From contig JAPYXD010000484.1 in NCBI GenBank assembly GCA_030998225.1, forward strand, positions 806,001 through 870,000: a stretch of 64,000 nt of DNA. Reading direction: 5' to 3'. Positions within the stretch are counted from its first letter, which is position 1. Every line of letters begins with the position of its first letter. The notes below the pieces were generated by a model, which saw nothing but the letters and a program-made list of their open reading frames with translations, searched no databases and was not told the DNA's origin. Position numbers and translations under genes: made by a program. This document shows, in pieces, positions 43,020-53,745 of the stretch. The DNA comes from Diplolepis rosae. Its lineage: Eukaryota; Arthropoda; Insecta; Hymenoptera; Diplolepididae.

Positions 43020-43830
43020 GTGCTAATAAAGCCCGTTGAGGGAGTGAGCTACGAGGCTATTTTGAAAATCCTCAAGAAGCGCGTCAAGCCTGACGAACTG
43101 GGCATGACAGTCCAGATAATCAGGGAGACGCGCTCTAAAGTCATGTTGGTAGAACTGGAATGTTCCAAAGAAGGCAGAAGGCGGCTAGATGCCGCCTTGA
43201 AAAAGGTTATTGGTGCTAGTGGGACTGTCCACCACCTTATCCCCAGGATCGAGGTCGAAATCGCGGACATAGAACCCAGCATTGAAACCCAGGATGTCAA
43301 ATATACTGTAAGAGGCCTTTTTGATCATGAATTGGAGTGAGAACTCAAAGTGTCTCTAACTAAAAGACCATACTGAGAAAATAGGAAGGCGTATGTGCTT
43401 CTAGAGGAGGCGCGGGCCTTGAAATTACTCAAGGTGACCCACATCACAAGCAAGTGGGTCTTTTGCAGGGTCCGCCGAAAGACGGATTTAAATCGGTGTT
43501 ACCGCTATTTAGGCTTTGGCCACATGGCGGTGAACTGATGGGGGCCCGACCGAAGCAGAAGTTGCTGGAGGTGCGGCGAAGAGGGGCATGCTGCGGGGTC
43601 CTGCACAAGGAAAACGCAATGCTACCTTTGCTACGCTAGAGAAAATAGGCCCGGGACGACCATATTCTGGGGACAAGATATTGCGCGGCTTTTTGAGAGG
43701 CAGCCCCAAAGAGGAAGTCCTCGAGAAGCCGCGTATGAAGCCAAGTAGGCAGTAAACGAGGACGCCGAAGTTCGGCGTAGAGCACCTATTGATCGTGACC
43801 CTTAAATTTGAAGCTAACGCAGTTCCGGGA
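43020..43830 (+). pseudogene. R1-clade LINE ORF1 (gag) fragment
   Basis: The frame 43020-43340 encodes an ORF1 central region (YEAILKILKKRVKPDELGMT, then a KEGRRRLDAALKKVIGASG-like stretch). After shifts, zinc knuckles follow: YRYLGFGHMAVN near 43,500 (first cysteine lost), and CWRCGEEGHAAGSC at about 43,570-43,615. There is no ORF2. It belongs to the same broad clade as 3,840-8,710 but to a different element. Confidence 0.72.
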
Positions 43831-45492
43831 TCATGGGCTGATGGGGAAACAGGGAAGTTTCAAGTTTAGCGGGTATTGTTTCGGCCGAGTCCCACACAAC
43901 GTGCGTAAATGCATTATCTATCTCCCCTTACCTATAAAAAAAAAATCATTACACAGTAGATTGTTCTCTTCATGTGCTGTTTTTCTGAAGCCCTATTGTA
44001 GATTAATCACACTTCTTATAACATCTTTATTTCACCCTACCACTTATTCAATTTTAATGCACATGTACAGCGGCGATGGAATATTCTCTACTTTATTTTT
44101 AATGACAGATATTTGACCCCTATTAACAGATGTGAAACAGATATATAATGCTGTATTTTGCCTCACGAACATAAAGTATAATGTATTAGGTATTAATTTA
44201 TGCTTGTACACCTAATTTTCTGTATTTCATTATTTGTATACTTAATTATTTCTCTTGAGAAATAGAAACTTTCTGAAAAAAGCCCCCTAGACTGAGCCTT
44301 TACAAGGCTCACAAAATCATCCGGGGCGTTGAATCCCGAAAGATGTTCAGAAAAAAGTTTATAATTCACTGGGGAACAGCAAAAATTATTTCTTAGCCAT
44401 CCAGATTGTCGAAATGTTAAGTTTTTACTATCCAGCTATGCACTGAAAATTTTTTTAATGACGCATAGTAAAAAAAATCCCGTAAAGTTCACATAAACGT
44501 TGCTGGACACCTATCAAATTTCTTAAATGAATGCTTTACTTTCAACAGGATTTTTCCTTCCTCAATTTCACTCAATACCTGTGATTGGGAAGAAGAGCAG
44601 GAAGCTATTTCAAATTTTGGTCAATTCATAATTGCTAAAATATAGAAGAAAAATTAACAAAATAGATTTTTTCAGCTTTAAAAATTTGTATTTTAAGAAA
44701 ATCTGTTACCATCGCATGTCCGAAGGGCATAGGCATTAATCTTGCTATCAGGCAGCAGAGGTCGGCTTCTGACGGGTCTACAACCAAGTCACTAGCGCAT
44801 CAATCATCTGACTGACCCAGGGAAAATTGATTATAAGATTTACCTTATGTTGTCAATGAGTTCATTCAAATCGTTGACAATTATCTAATGGCAATGTACG
44901 CCTTACTGGTCACTTGAGGTGAAAAATCTCTTGCTGAATTGTCAATAGAACAATTCATTGACATCCATGTGACAATTTTTTTTTTGTATATGATAGTCAA
45001 TTGCCCCTCGACGTTGTGAGCCAATGAGGCAAGTCTATCCAGCGACGCTTTAGCTCACTGGTTGGTTGACGCCGTCGTCCTAGCATGACGACTCGCCTGC
45101 GCAAACCTGAGCTTCTGTGGATGCGCAAGCTTTTCCAGCTAAGGTAACAATACTGCACAATGCATGTGATGCAGTACCAATTCTGTTGTTGTCCGTCGTC
45201 AAGGTTAAGTCAACCCTTTTTTTATGCAATAACGGCCAGACACGACCTTGACGAATTAAGGCGGGAGATCTTTAAGTATCGCATTCCGGGAGACCTTAAT
45301 TTTTTATTCTACATAAAATAGAGCTCACTCTCAGGCTTTCAGCAGTTAAAGTAGATGTAAAAAGAGCGTTAAAGGGTTAAGCCTCTTTATCATTTAGTTT
45401 TATGAAGAACAAGGTCTCAGCCCACCAGAAGACATTTCAGGACCTTTAGTGCTCATTCGCCTCGCCTTTACTTTTTTTCTCAAGCTTTTCAG
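43831..45492. other. Unassigned sequence with one dispersed repeat
   Basis: 44510-44605 is similar in inverted orientation to about 50750-50855 (shared CTTCCTGCTCTTCTTC and AAAAATCCTGTTGAAAG, read on the opposite strand). Nothing else is recognised. Confidence 0.5.
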
Positions 45493-45576
45493 GTTCTGGG
45501 GAAATTTACAAATATGACGTCGAGGGACGCCAGGCACTCATCATCTCCGTCATTGTTAATGACGGTGTCAACGAGG
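45493..45576 (+). CDS. Candidate internal exon, unidentified
   Basis: A good acceptor (TTTTTTTCTCAAGCTTTTCAG, ending 45492) and a donor GTAATT at 45577 bound 84 bases. One frame reads SGEIYKYDVEGRQALIISVI then VNDGVNEG; a second frame is also open. There are no linked neighbouring exons and the family is not recognised, so this is weak. Confidence 0.22.
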
Positions 45577-46619
45577 GTAATTCTTAACCTTCGGGTCCAC
45601 CTTCTTCAAAATCCTATTTTTTTTTGTTTAAAGTTACAGCGAACAGGATACCCCTTATAATACACACCAATTTTTAACTATCAATATTCATAATTTATAT
45701 GTAGAAAATTTGAATGTAATTTTTTTATCTTCGAATTGTTAGTAACAATCAAAAATATTAATTGTTAATAAACATTGTTAGTACAGTATCACAATTAATA
45801 ACAATAATTTAAGAAAATAGTATATTACGAGGCTAGGGCATCAAACATTCTGGCCGTGGGTTGTATACCATCTTTCTTGATCTCCAGCCGAAAGTACGCC
45901 CAAAACCGAGGTTTTGTAGGGGGTAGGGGGAGGTCCGCCCGACTTTTGCAAAACCGAGGCGAAGCCGAGGTTTTTGCTGGTCGGGGCGGGCATTAGAAAC
46001 TTTAAAATAAAATTCTATCATACAATAACTGCAAAAAAAAATTTTTAATCAAAAAATTTTTAAAAATTAACAAATACCAGGTACAATTTATTCTTCGATA
46101 ACAATATTAATATTGATCAACAGTAACTTTAACATCACACATCCAGTAATACTAATCTTATTACAATAATTATTATTACTTTTATTAATATAATTATTAA
46201 TATAAAATAAACCGTGTACATAAATTTTTTGTTTTTCTTTTTAAGACTTACTCTTTCGTGCAATTGCATGAAGTTACATTAAATTAAATTAAACAAACGA
46301 ATTATACGATGAATTTAGCGACACTACTGAGCCGAAAAAAAACAAAAAACGGCCACAAAAGTCGTTCTTTCTGGAGTGAAATGCGGCCGGGAGGACCGTA
46401 CTTTCGGCTAGGAGATCAAGAAAAACCATTTTTTTCTACGAGCAAATGGCAGATTTGGATATTTGTTTATGAAAATTGTTATTCAATGCCACATTGTTAC
46501 ATCCCGGTAACGTTAAATTTTTAAAATTTTAATTATTGACCCTGCATATGAGCAATACGTAATACATAAGCGTAAATAAGTATTAAATACTCTTTAAATT
46601 TAGTCTTATGGTAATTACT
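45577..46619. other. Unassigned sequence with a 25-bp inverted repeat
   Basis: TTCTTGATCTCCAGCCGAAA (about 45,877) recurs inverted near 46,400-46,424 with a 2-base insertion. A local CCGAGG-rich stretch (45,915-45,975) lies beside the first copy. No element ends could be set. Confidence 0.4.
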
Positions 46620-47215
46620 ATCTGGACCGGGTAACTGTTCTATGGAGGTAAACTAATGCGCTACCTCACATCGATAAACCGGCTCGACACTTGGTAACAA
46701 GTGATAAAGAAGAGCATCGCTCGGTCCATATGGTAATTACCCGCGCGGTAATTGGTCAGTGAATCATGTCGCGCGTCGATAATATAGTGATGCAGCGCTA
46801 GTGACCTGACGAGATGGTAACAGGTTACTGTTAGCATCGTTGTTTTGCTACCTCACGGAGAGTCAAACGAAACCCAACTATCCTGCAAGGATTGTGCCGT
46901 TGACTTGCAATAATAGGAGTAAAAAACAACAATTCTCTCTTTTGCCCTCTAATTTAAGAGGTAGACAAGTAAGTTACCAACTAAGTATCGTTCTATGTGA
47001 AAACTTGTGCAACAACTTATTTATTTATAATGAATTATCTTATATATCTATCAATTCAGTGTTTTATTATCATTGTGAACAACTCAGGGCCCATAGACCT
47101 GACAAGTGACAACGTACCCACAAACAAAAATAAATTATCAGGCCTTACCAACCTGATATAATCAGCTAACCTCCTCCCTTACATCCAAAATCCAAACTAC
47201 CCTCGCGTTTTGCTC
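46620..47215 (+). repeat. BEL/Pao-like LTR sequence, probably solo
   Basis: The sequence is related to 29,600-30,415: shared CAGGGCCCATAGACCTGACA, TCAGGCCTTAC and TATAATCAGC blocks in the same order. Unlike that copy, no primer-binding site follows at 47,215. The 5' limit is approximate. Confidence 0.55.
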
Positions 47216-47385
47216 GGGACGTAACAACATATCCATTTTTTAAAGTACTTTCAACTTACTGTTTGTTAATATCAGTAGAAAATACGGTTTTTTCACTGAT
47301 ATAAAATATTAATATAAGTTTTTGTTTATAGAAATATTCATAACAATCATAAAATGTAATGTTTCACCAATGTTGTTAGTTTATA

Positions 47386-47714
47386 TCAGGTGTACAAATA
47401 AGTTTTGGCTGAAATTGACAGATGTAAGACGTCACTGTCGTAAGGATGGACATCTGTGAACAACATAACCTTGAAATATATGTGAATTTTTATCAGTATA
47501 ATATATTATTTTGCGTTCGAAAATGTTGAGTAGCGGAATGTCGAAAGTGCATGAAGACACGGAATTGGAAGCATTATTGGATCAAGATTCGTGCCAAACG
47601 CAAGAAGAACAATACGATGGGCAATACTTCGAATAAAACATAACATTCCGTTCTTTCACAATAAATGCCCAATTTTTGATAAAAAAAACGTCGGGAACTT
47701 ATTTGTACACCTGA
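47386..47714 (+). mobile_element. Mariner-derived MITE (internal deletion)
   Basis: The ends TCAGGTGTACAAATAAGT and their inverted copy are flanked by TA (47384-47385 and 47715-47716). The 329-bp interior carries a transposase N-terminal piece, EDTELEALLDQDSCQTQEE, that jumps directly to GQYFE and a stop, i.e. the first and last parts of the gene found at 21205-21693 and 23195-24064. It is a non-autonomous deletion derivative of that mariner family. Confidence 0.85.
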
Positions 47715-48132
47715 TATATTTTAGCACTTACTAACACTTGACAACGTGTGTAGTGTGTAAAAATTACATATTTCATTACACACTTGTTTTTAAAGTATGA
47801 TTACGAATCTGAATTTATATTTTGGAAATTCAAAATGGCGGCTCCAATATGGCGGCCAAAATAATATTTTTCTTTTTAATTTGATTTTTAAAGTTGGCAA
47901 ACAACGGTTTTTGGGGCCGCTGATCGCGAATCTAAACTCAGATTTGGAGTTTCCCAAATTTTTTGATCAAAAATTTCGTTTATCTTTTTTTATCTTTTTT
48001 TTATTTTTTTGGATTTTTACTTTTAAAACTTTTTTTATTTTTATTTTTTCAATTTTTTGTGTGTTTTTTCTAAGTTTTAAATACTTAATTTTTAAAAACT
48101 TTCTAGTATAATTGTTCATTCTTCTCACATTT

Positions 48133-49765
48133 TCATGAATGATATTTCAGGAAGTAGTTTCGATCTGCTTGTAAACATAAGGGCACATTGCATGTTTTAC
48201 ATATCCATCTAGTTCGCACATTGTTTTTACCTGTGCTGCAAATCACAATTCGCCTTTGATCTTCAATGTGTGCTGGTATATGAGCAGACTCAGACCGTCT
48301 CTTTTCAAGAGGTACTTGAGGTTTATGACGACTGATCAATGAAGGTTGTCGCTTTCTCCCTTTTTGGATTGGAATCTTATGAGAAACTAACTGATCTACC
48401 AGAAATAGTCTAAACTTTTTCAATGTTACGGAACTATCATTGTTTATTTTCGTAAATATAATAAATGAATTTCCAATAGTTAGGTCAATAAAATGCCAGT
48501 ATAATCTATGCCAACACTTTTCGGATTTTCGATCTATGTTATATGTAGATAACAAGCGGTCAGCATTATCGACAAAGCCCATGTATTTATTGTAATCCGA
48601 ACCCATAATTGGACAATCTACTTGAACTCGCATACCACCTTTCTGCTTCCGATACACAGTTGTTACTTCGGATGGATCATGGTAATTTGATAGCAAATGA
48701 ACACCTTTTTTGTCCATCCACTTAGTATAACAAATGCCACAGTTAGATGTTCAAAAATCGTATTGTCCATATTTCATTTCTTTGGCAGGCATGACTGATT
48801 TTGGTAATCCAATACGATTAGAGCGAACAGTTCCACACGCAAATATTTTGTCTGCTTTTAGTGAAATCATAAGTTCCATGCCTGTGGAAAAATTATCAAA
48901 GTATACGTGGTAATTTTTTCCAAAAAGTTCACGTGTCAAATCCTTGACAAACGTGCTCCCAACTGTTTTTCAGGACTTTTCGTTTTACCAGTGTGAATCT
49001 GAAATTCACAGACGCAACTAGATTCATCTGCGCGAACCCAACATTTGTATCCACGTTTTATCGGTCTAGCTGGAGTATATTGCTTTAGACTATTTCGGCC
49101 TTTGAATTTTATCATAGATTCATCAATAGACTGATACTTGGTTTGCAGCACATTTCGAAAGTTTCTTGAAGTCTATCTAGTAGTGGTCTCAACTTGTATA
49201 ATTTATTGTAATTTGGTTCACCTTTTTTAGGTGCTTTGCTATTATCAGAAATATGTAAATTACCCAAAATGAATCCAAAGCGAACAACTGTCATCAAAGA
49301 ACCTATGAATGAATCATTCAATTTTGGGTCACTTGACCAATAGTCGCGGTATGAAGGTGATTTTTGTATCCCCATCAGAATGTTAATTCCTAAGAAAATC
49401 AATAATTCATCTCTTGTCATCAATTGCTGATTTTGTTTTTTCTCTTGTATGTAAATATTTGTTTGCTGAACTAATAATTCTAAAATATCTTCAGGAAAGA
49501 GACACAAAAAAATGTCTAATGGAGATTTTACATTATCTGGAATATTTGACCCAATCTCGGCAGTGAAAGGATCGTCATCTCTTGGTTTACTGTTTTTTTC
49601 AATACTTCATTTCCAGAACATTCCTCTTCATCTTCATCTAAATCATGATCACTTGCATCATCCTGTATCAATTCATCTTCTACCTCCATATTCAACTCTT
49701 CATACATTAGAATCAGCAAGTCTATCCACTGATTCCGCATCACTAGGAATATCCGCAGTTTCCAT
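48133..49765 (-). pseudogene. piggyBac transposase, broken
   Basis: An ATG at 49765 starts an acidic N-terminus that continues in a second frame (49743-49528). The catalytic core follows in pieces: YQSIDESMIKFKGRNSLKQY (first Asp, about 49,130), HVYFDNFSTGMELM (second Asp, about 48,900), and YMGFVDNADRLLSTYNIDRK with the third catalytic Asp region (about 48,560). The C-terminal cysteine-rich domain ends WICKTCNVPLCLQADRNYFL near 48,140. About 540 codons remain against 550-600 in the family, interrupted by stops or shifts near 49,690, 49,510, 49,130, 48,940 and 48,730. It performed TTAA-specific cut-and-paste. Confidence 0.9.
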
Positions 49766-50400
49766 TTTGTATACGACAGATTATAATTTATAAATATTCA
49801 AACAGGTCTCTCATAGATAGAAGGTAATATAGAGTATGTTGAATACTACACCATCAATATAGATTTTTCTTGAAAAAAACTTCAATTATTTGCACGATGT
49901 TCTAGCATATCTTTGTAATGGTTTACACAAATGTATTTGTGACTGTCAAATGGCTGCTGTACCGATCTCGTTCGCAATGTCATTTGATTTATAAAATTCA
50001 AAATATATTCAGTATGATAGACTAGTGCAAGAAAATCTCATAATTTATATACGGACAAATGCAGATATTTCCTACGTAACATGTTAAAATAGCTCTCGAA
50101 CGATTTGTTGAGGATCAGCTTCATTTACGAGGAAAAAAATAATGTGTCTTTCCCACGCAATGAAGAGGCAATTTCGAAAAAAATCTCTTGACTTTGCTTA
50201 TTTCCGATTGTACCTCAATAAACCTACACTTTTTAGAATCCCATTTTTTTTATTTCCACCATCTGGAACCTTCTCATTTGATTTTTTGAAATTATGGTTC
50301 AAGTTTGTAATCAGCAATTTCAAAAATACCATTTCTCCAATTTTCAAAAATTTTACAATAATATTTCATTGTTAGATGCCACCTTGCATCTACCATTCTC

Positions 50401-50700
50401 AAATTCTGAGTTCAGATTCGTGATCAACGACACCCAAACCCCCTCTATACCAATTTTCAAAAGCAAATTTTAAAAAATTTAAGTTTTTGGCCACCATATT
50501 GGATCCGCCATTTTGAATTTCCAACATCTGATTTCAGATTCGTAATTAGTGACCTCAAAAACCCCTGTATACCAATTTTCAAAAACAAATTCAAAAAAAT
50601 TTAATATTATGACCGCCATCTTGGAGCCGCCATGTTGATTTTCCAAAATCTAAGTTCAAATTTGTAATCAGCGACCCCAAAATCCCTTATGTAACAATTA
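50401..50700. repeat. Degenerate tandem subterminal repeats
   Basis: There are about 2.5 units of roughly 120 bases, each with CAGATTCGTRATYAGYGAC, an AACCCCYNTATACCAATTTT stretch, and CCGCCATYTTGGAGCCGCCA-like sequence. Units occur inverted at 47,797-47,945, and a related piece lies at 57,580-57,650. Confidence 0.7.
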
Positions 50701-50746
50701 TCATAAGAATTCGTTTCCCTAAAAAATGTATGTCGCAAAGGGTTAA

Positions 50747-51659
50747 AACCATTTCCTGCTCTTCTTCTGGATCATAAGCGTCGAGAGTGATCAAGAAATG
50801 AAAAATCCTGTTGAAAGAGAAGCATTTATTTCAGAAATTCGACAGATGCTTACTCGGGTACCCTGGGTACCCAATAACGTAGGAAAATTCGGCTGCTCAT
50901 GTAAAGGTTAATCTTACATTGAGATATGTTTTGCTGAATAATCTTTTTATATTTTGATTCCATCATTGCTAACGTTTGCAGTTTTAAAATATCGCGGAAT
51001 CACATCATACAAACTCATGCTTCTTTATTTAATTAGAAATTAAATTTAGTAGAACTGCAACCCTACCCTTCACTCCTACAAGTTATATATTTTTCCTAAT
51101 CTTTTACCTTATTCACGTTTTTGGCAAATACGCATAATTCATCTCTGTTGTTAATTTCATCTTTCATTACGTCGATCAAAACGTTTTTTTAACAAATTGG
51201 ATATTAATATTCTTCGTTTTGCCTGTCGCGCATTCATGAGAATCATGAAACAGAGAAATAACTTTATTTCAGGTTATTATAAATTTTATCGAAGATGTTG
51301 CATTGGATGATAGCTAAGGCAATAAAGGATACACTGTTTATTATTAAATAATAGGTTGCTCTTGAATTGGGCTCGTCCTTAATTCATGTTATGAAACTTA
51401 ATATTAAGTATTTAAAACTTGTCTAATAAAAGGACGAGACATGTTCTCAATTAAGGACTCGGACGACGACTAACTCAAGAAAGGTACGAAATCTTTCACA
51501 CATTCATTCATTCAAAATAAGAAATATGACTTAATGATAGAATGATAACAATTATAAATTAAGTACAAATGATGAAAATAAAATTGAGAATTCAGGGAAA
51601 AAGAAATGTCTGAAATTTAATTTTTATGAATAAGAGTGTCGTGAATGTATAGGGTGTTC
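50747..51659. other. Unassigned sequence
   Basis: It contains the dispersed repeat at about 50,750-50,855 and a small repeat GGGTACCCTGGGTACCC near 50,858. The rest is AT-rich without features. Confidence 0.45.
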
Positions 51660-52340
51660 TCCATTTTTATCAAGGTTGAAGCTGCTTCAGATAACTCAAG
51701 GTCCAATTTACCGAAAATACTGACGCACTTGTAAAAATAACCATCGAGTTAGACGATTCGAGGCAACATCTTCATAACCTGACTCAGACACCGTTGAGAG
51801 GTTGTTCAATCAAAAGATGACCTGCAGTAAGTGCCGTAAGATTATCAGGATCATCTGGCATGATTGAAGGAGTCCTGAGTTTAGACAGGCTTCTACTTGA
51901 ACTAACAAGATGCTTATCTCTCGTATATGAGGGTAATTTCTGCGATGACTAGCTGAAGATAATGTTTTGCTGACGTCACTGTTGCCCCTCGAAATTCTAC
52001 AAAATGAGACGTATCCTGTAGATTGAATCGCCACTCTGTGTCATAGGAAGCGATATGGCGTAAGATTCAGAAGTAAAAACGCGTTTACTGGATACTCGAG
52101 ATCGGATTCAAAATGTGGAGTTAGCACGCGTGACACTGCACCGTGAGTTGTTATGGGATGTCCTGTACCGATAGTTGAAAGACGTAATTTACAACTTCAA
52201 CGTAAAAGCTTTAGTCGTTGCGCGAGAGACACGGGCACTTCAGAACAACAACTGCAGGTAGCAAACCCTTCGTTCTAGGTCGAGTAATGTGGTGAACATT
52301 GAGGTGATGAGATGTAGATGCTGTGCAATTTTGTCTCTGG
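51660..52340 (-). pseudogene. BEL/Pao pol remnant, internally deleted
   Basis: On the minus strand about 52,180-52,040 resembles the protease region (STIGTGHPITTHGAVSRVL, then NAFLLLNLTPYR). The frame 52034-51810 and its shifts give VQVEACLNS and DPDNLTALTAGHLLIEQPL, the BEL integrase C-terminal hallmark. A basic RWLFLQVRQFF-like end follows at about 51,750. Reverse transcriptase and most of the integrase are missing, so a large deletion joined protease to integrase end. Confidence 0.68.
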
Positions 52341-52679
52341 ATTGAGGAAAATTGTTGACTCTTGCTTGATGTTGTCGCGACCTAATGAAACATGGTATAA
52401 TGCTTTCGCTCACATAATCGACACGTTAGTGGTGAAGGACATTCACTCGTTGAATGTCGGCGCAGTAAACTGCAACATACGAGGATAGTCCCAAAAGTAC
52501 CCGATCTAACGTATAGATGAGGGTTGTTGTTTAAAAAAAATTAACATGGTCGAAAGTGCCAACCTTATAAAGCTCAAGTTAGAAGTTTGAACACGCTACG
52601 TTGTTTCGTATTTGTATGACAGCTATTAATAGTGAACGCTCTCAGTGAATTTGTAAAAATGGAAAAAATGCGATACAAT
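52341..52679. other. Unassigned; possible BEL gag trace
   Basis: Minus-strand fragments could be the end of a BEL gag zinc-binding region, but no complete knuckle is readable. Confidence 0.3.
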
Positions 52680-52850
52680 ACTTTCATTTGAAAAGTCTCA
52701 GTCTAAACAATATCAAAGCTGAGCTAGATTCTACTCTAGGGGCGTCTCCTCCTTAGTTTATATCAATAAAGTATTGAGTGGAAGAGTTTAAACGAGATCG
52801 TACGAGCTGCCAAGAAAAACATTGCACCACAGAAATGGTGGAAAAAATTC
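52680..52850 (+). pseudogene. Mariner transposase N-terminal fragment
   Basis: The frame reads EEFKRDRTSCQEKHCT and TEMVEKIHK, the linker between the two helix-turn-helix units of mellifera/irritans-type mariners, preceded by degenerate HTH sequence from about 52,690. It stops at about 52,850, where a different protein sequence starts. Confidence 0.6.
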
Positions 52851-53745
52851 ACAAAAATGGTATAAAGACGGTAATGATAACCGCATTGCAGACGATGGAT
52901 CTGATTTCTATGTCTCAAGCGTGTCTGTTCGGACTAGGAAATCTCAGATGTGGGTCCTTCCCTGGAAATTTCTGAAGTTGCTGACTGATATAGCATATAT
53001 GAAATATTACTACAGGGGCACTTGCTTCATTACATTACCATCAGAAACAGAATTGATAGAAATATATTTCGACGGCGGGAAGGATCGTACTTTGGTCAAT
53101 GAAAAGATTGGTTCAGAGTACCATAGAAAATCTGAAATTGACAAGCATATTCGACTTTTTCAAGAACCTGTAGGTAAATACATTGGGCACATTACCCTTG
53201 AGTATGACACAGTAAAAAAATAGCTTACTGGCATAATCACTTATCTTGAAGAGCTAGAAAAGTTTCTGAACAATGTGCGTGCTATTAAGAGCCATGGCAC
53301 AAACATTAATACTGGCTAACTTGGTGGCGCGAGTTCACTAGCAGAACAACGCTTGCTAAGAGTTGAATCACTACAGATGGCTCACAGATCGAAATAGCAT
53401 TTGCCGCTTATACATTTCTACGTAGTAACTATCTCAAAACCTGGTAAGAATCACAAATTTTATTATGAAGTTGTATACCAAGCTTGTTTGCCTATAAAGA
53501 GAGATTATCAAATGAGATATGGAAGCATACATACCTGCAATTCCAACAAATACACCCGATATTTACCTAATCCTGCATGACGAAAAGACGATTACGTCAT
53601 TCATAACAATGCTTACTCCTTGTATATAGAAAATAAGCTGATCAGAATGCTCTTCGATGAACGCTCAGAAATTAGACAACCGGCTGTAAACAGAATCGTA
53701 AAAACAAGTGTTCAAACAGATGCAGAGGAAGTTCATTCGGATTAA
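52851..53745 (+). pseudogene. Remnant of an uncharacterised invertebrate TE-associated protein family
   Basis: A frame to 53,223 reads LPSETELIEIYFDGGKDRTL, then EKIGSEYHRKSEIDKHI and GKYIGHITLEYDTVKK before a stop. Later pieces include LTGIITYLEELEKFL and RAIKSHGTNINTG (to about 53,320) and, near 53,590-53,740, YVIHNNAYSLYIENKLIRML and FDERSEIRQPAVNRIVK. I recognise these phrases from multi-copy uncharacterised proteins in insect and other invertebrate genomes, but not a named superfamily. Repeated DG/D motifs would fit an RNase H-fold nuclease; that is inference. The middle is deleted or scrambled. Confidence 0.5.

Larger units (their letters stand above)
47797..50742 (-). mobile_element. 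piggyBac-like transposon
   Basis: The right end reads GTATGTCGCAAAGGG (to 50742), followed by TTAA (50743-50746), a typical piggyBac terminus. Degenerate subterminal repeats with CGCCATCTTGGAGCCGCCAT-type units lie at 50,400-50,700 and, inverted, at 47,797-47,945, so both sides belong to the element. The left TTAA end was not found and may be lost near 47,720-47,800, next to the mariner MITE. A broken transposase gene lies between. Confidence 0.75.

Noticed and set aside
45000..45130. tRNA-like TAGCTCACTGGTTGG stretch
   Set aside because: An A-box-like word only; no B box or cloverleaf follows.
45367..45378. piggyBac end AAAGGGTTAA
   Set aside because: Too short to support alone, and no partner end or subterminal repeats nearby.
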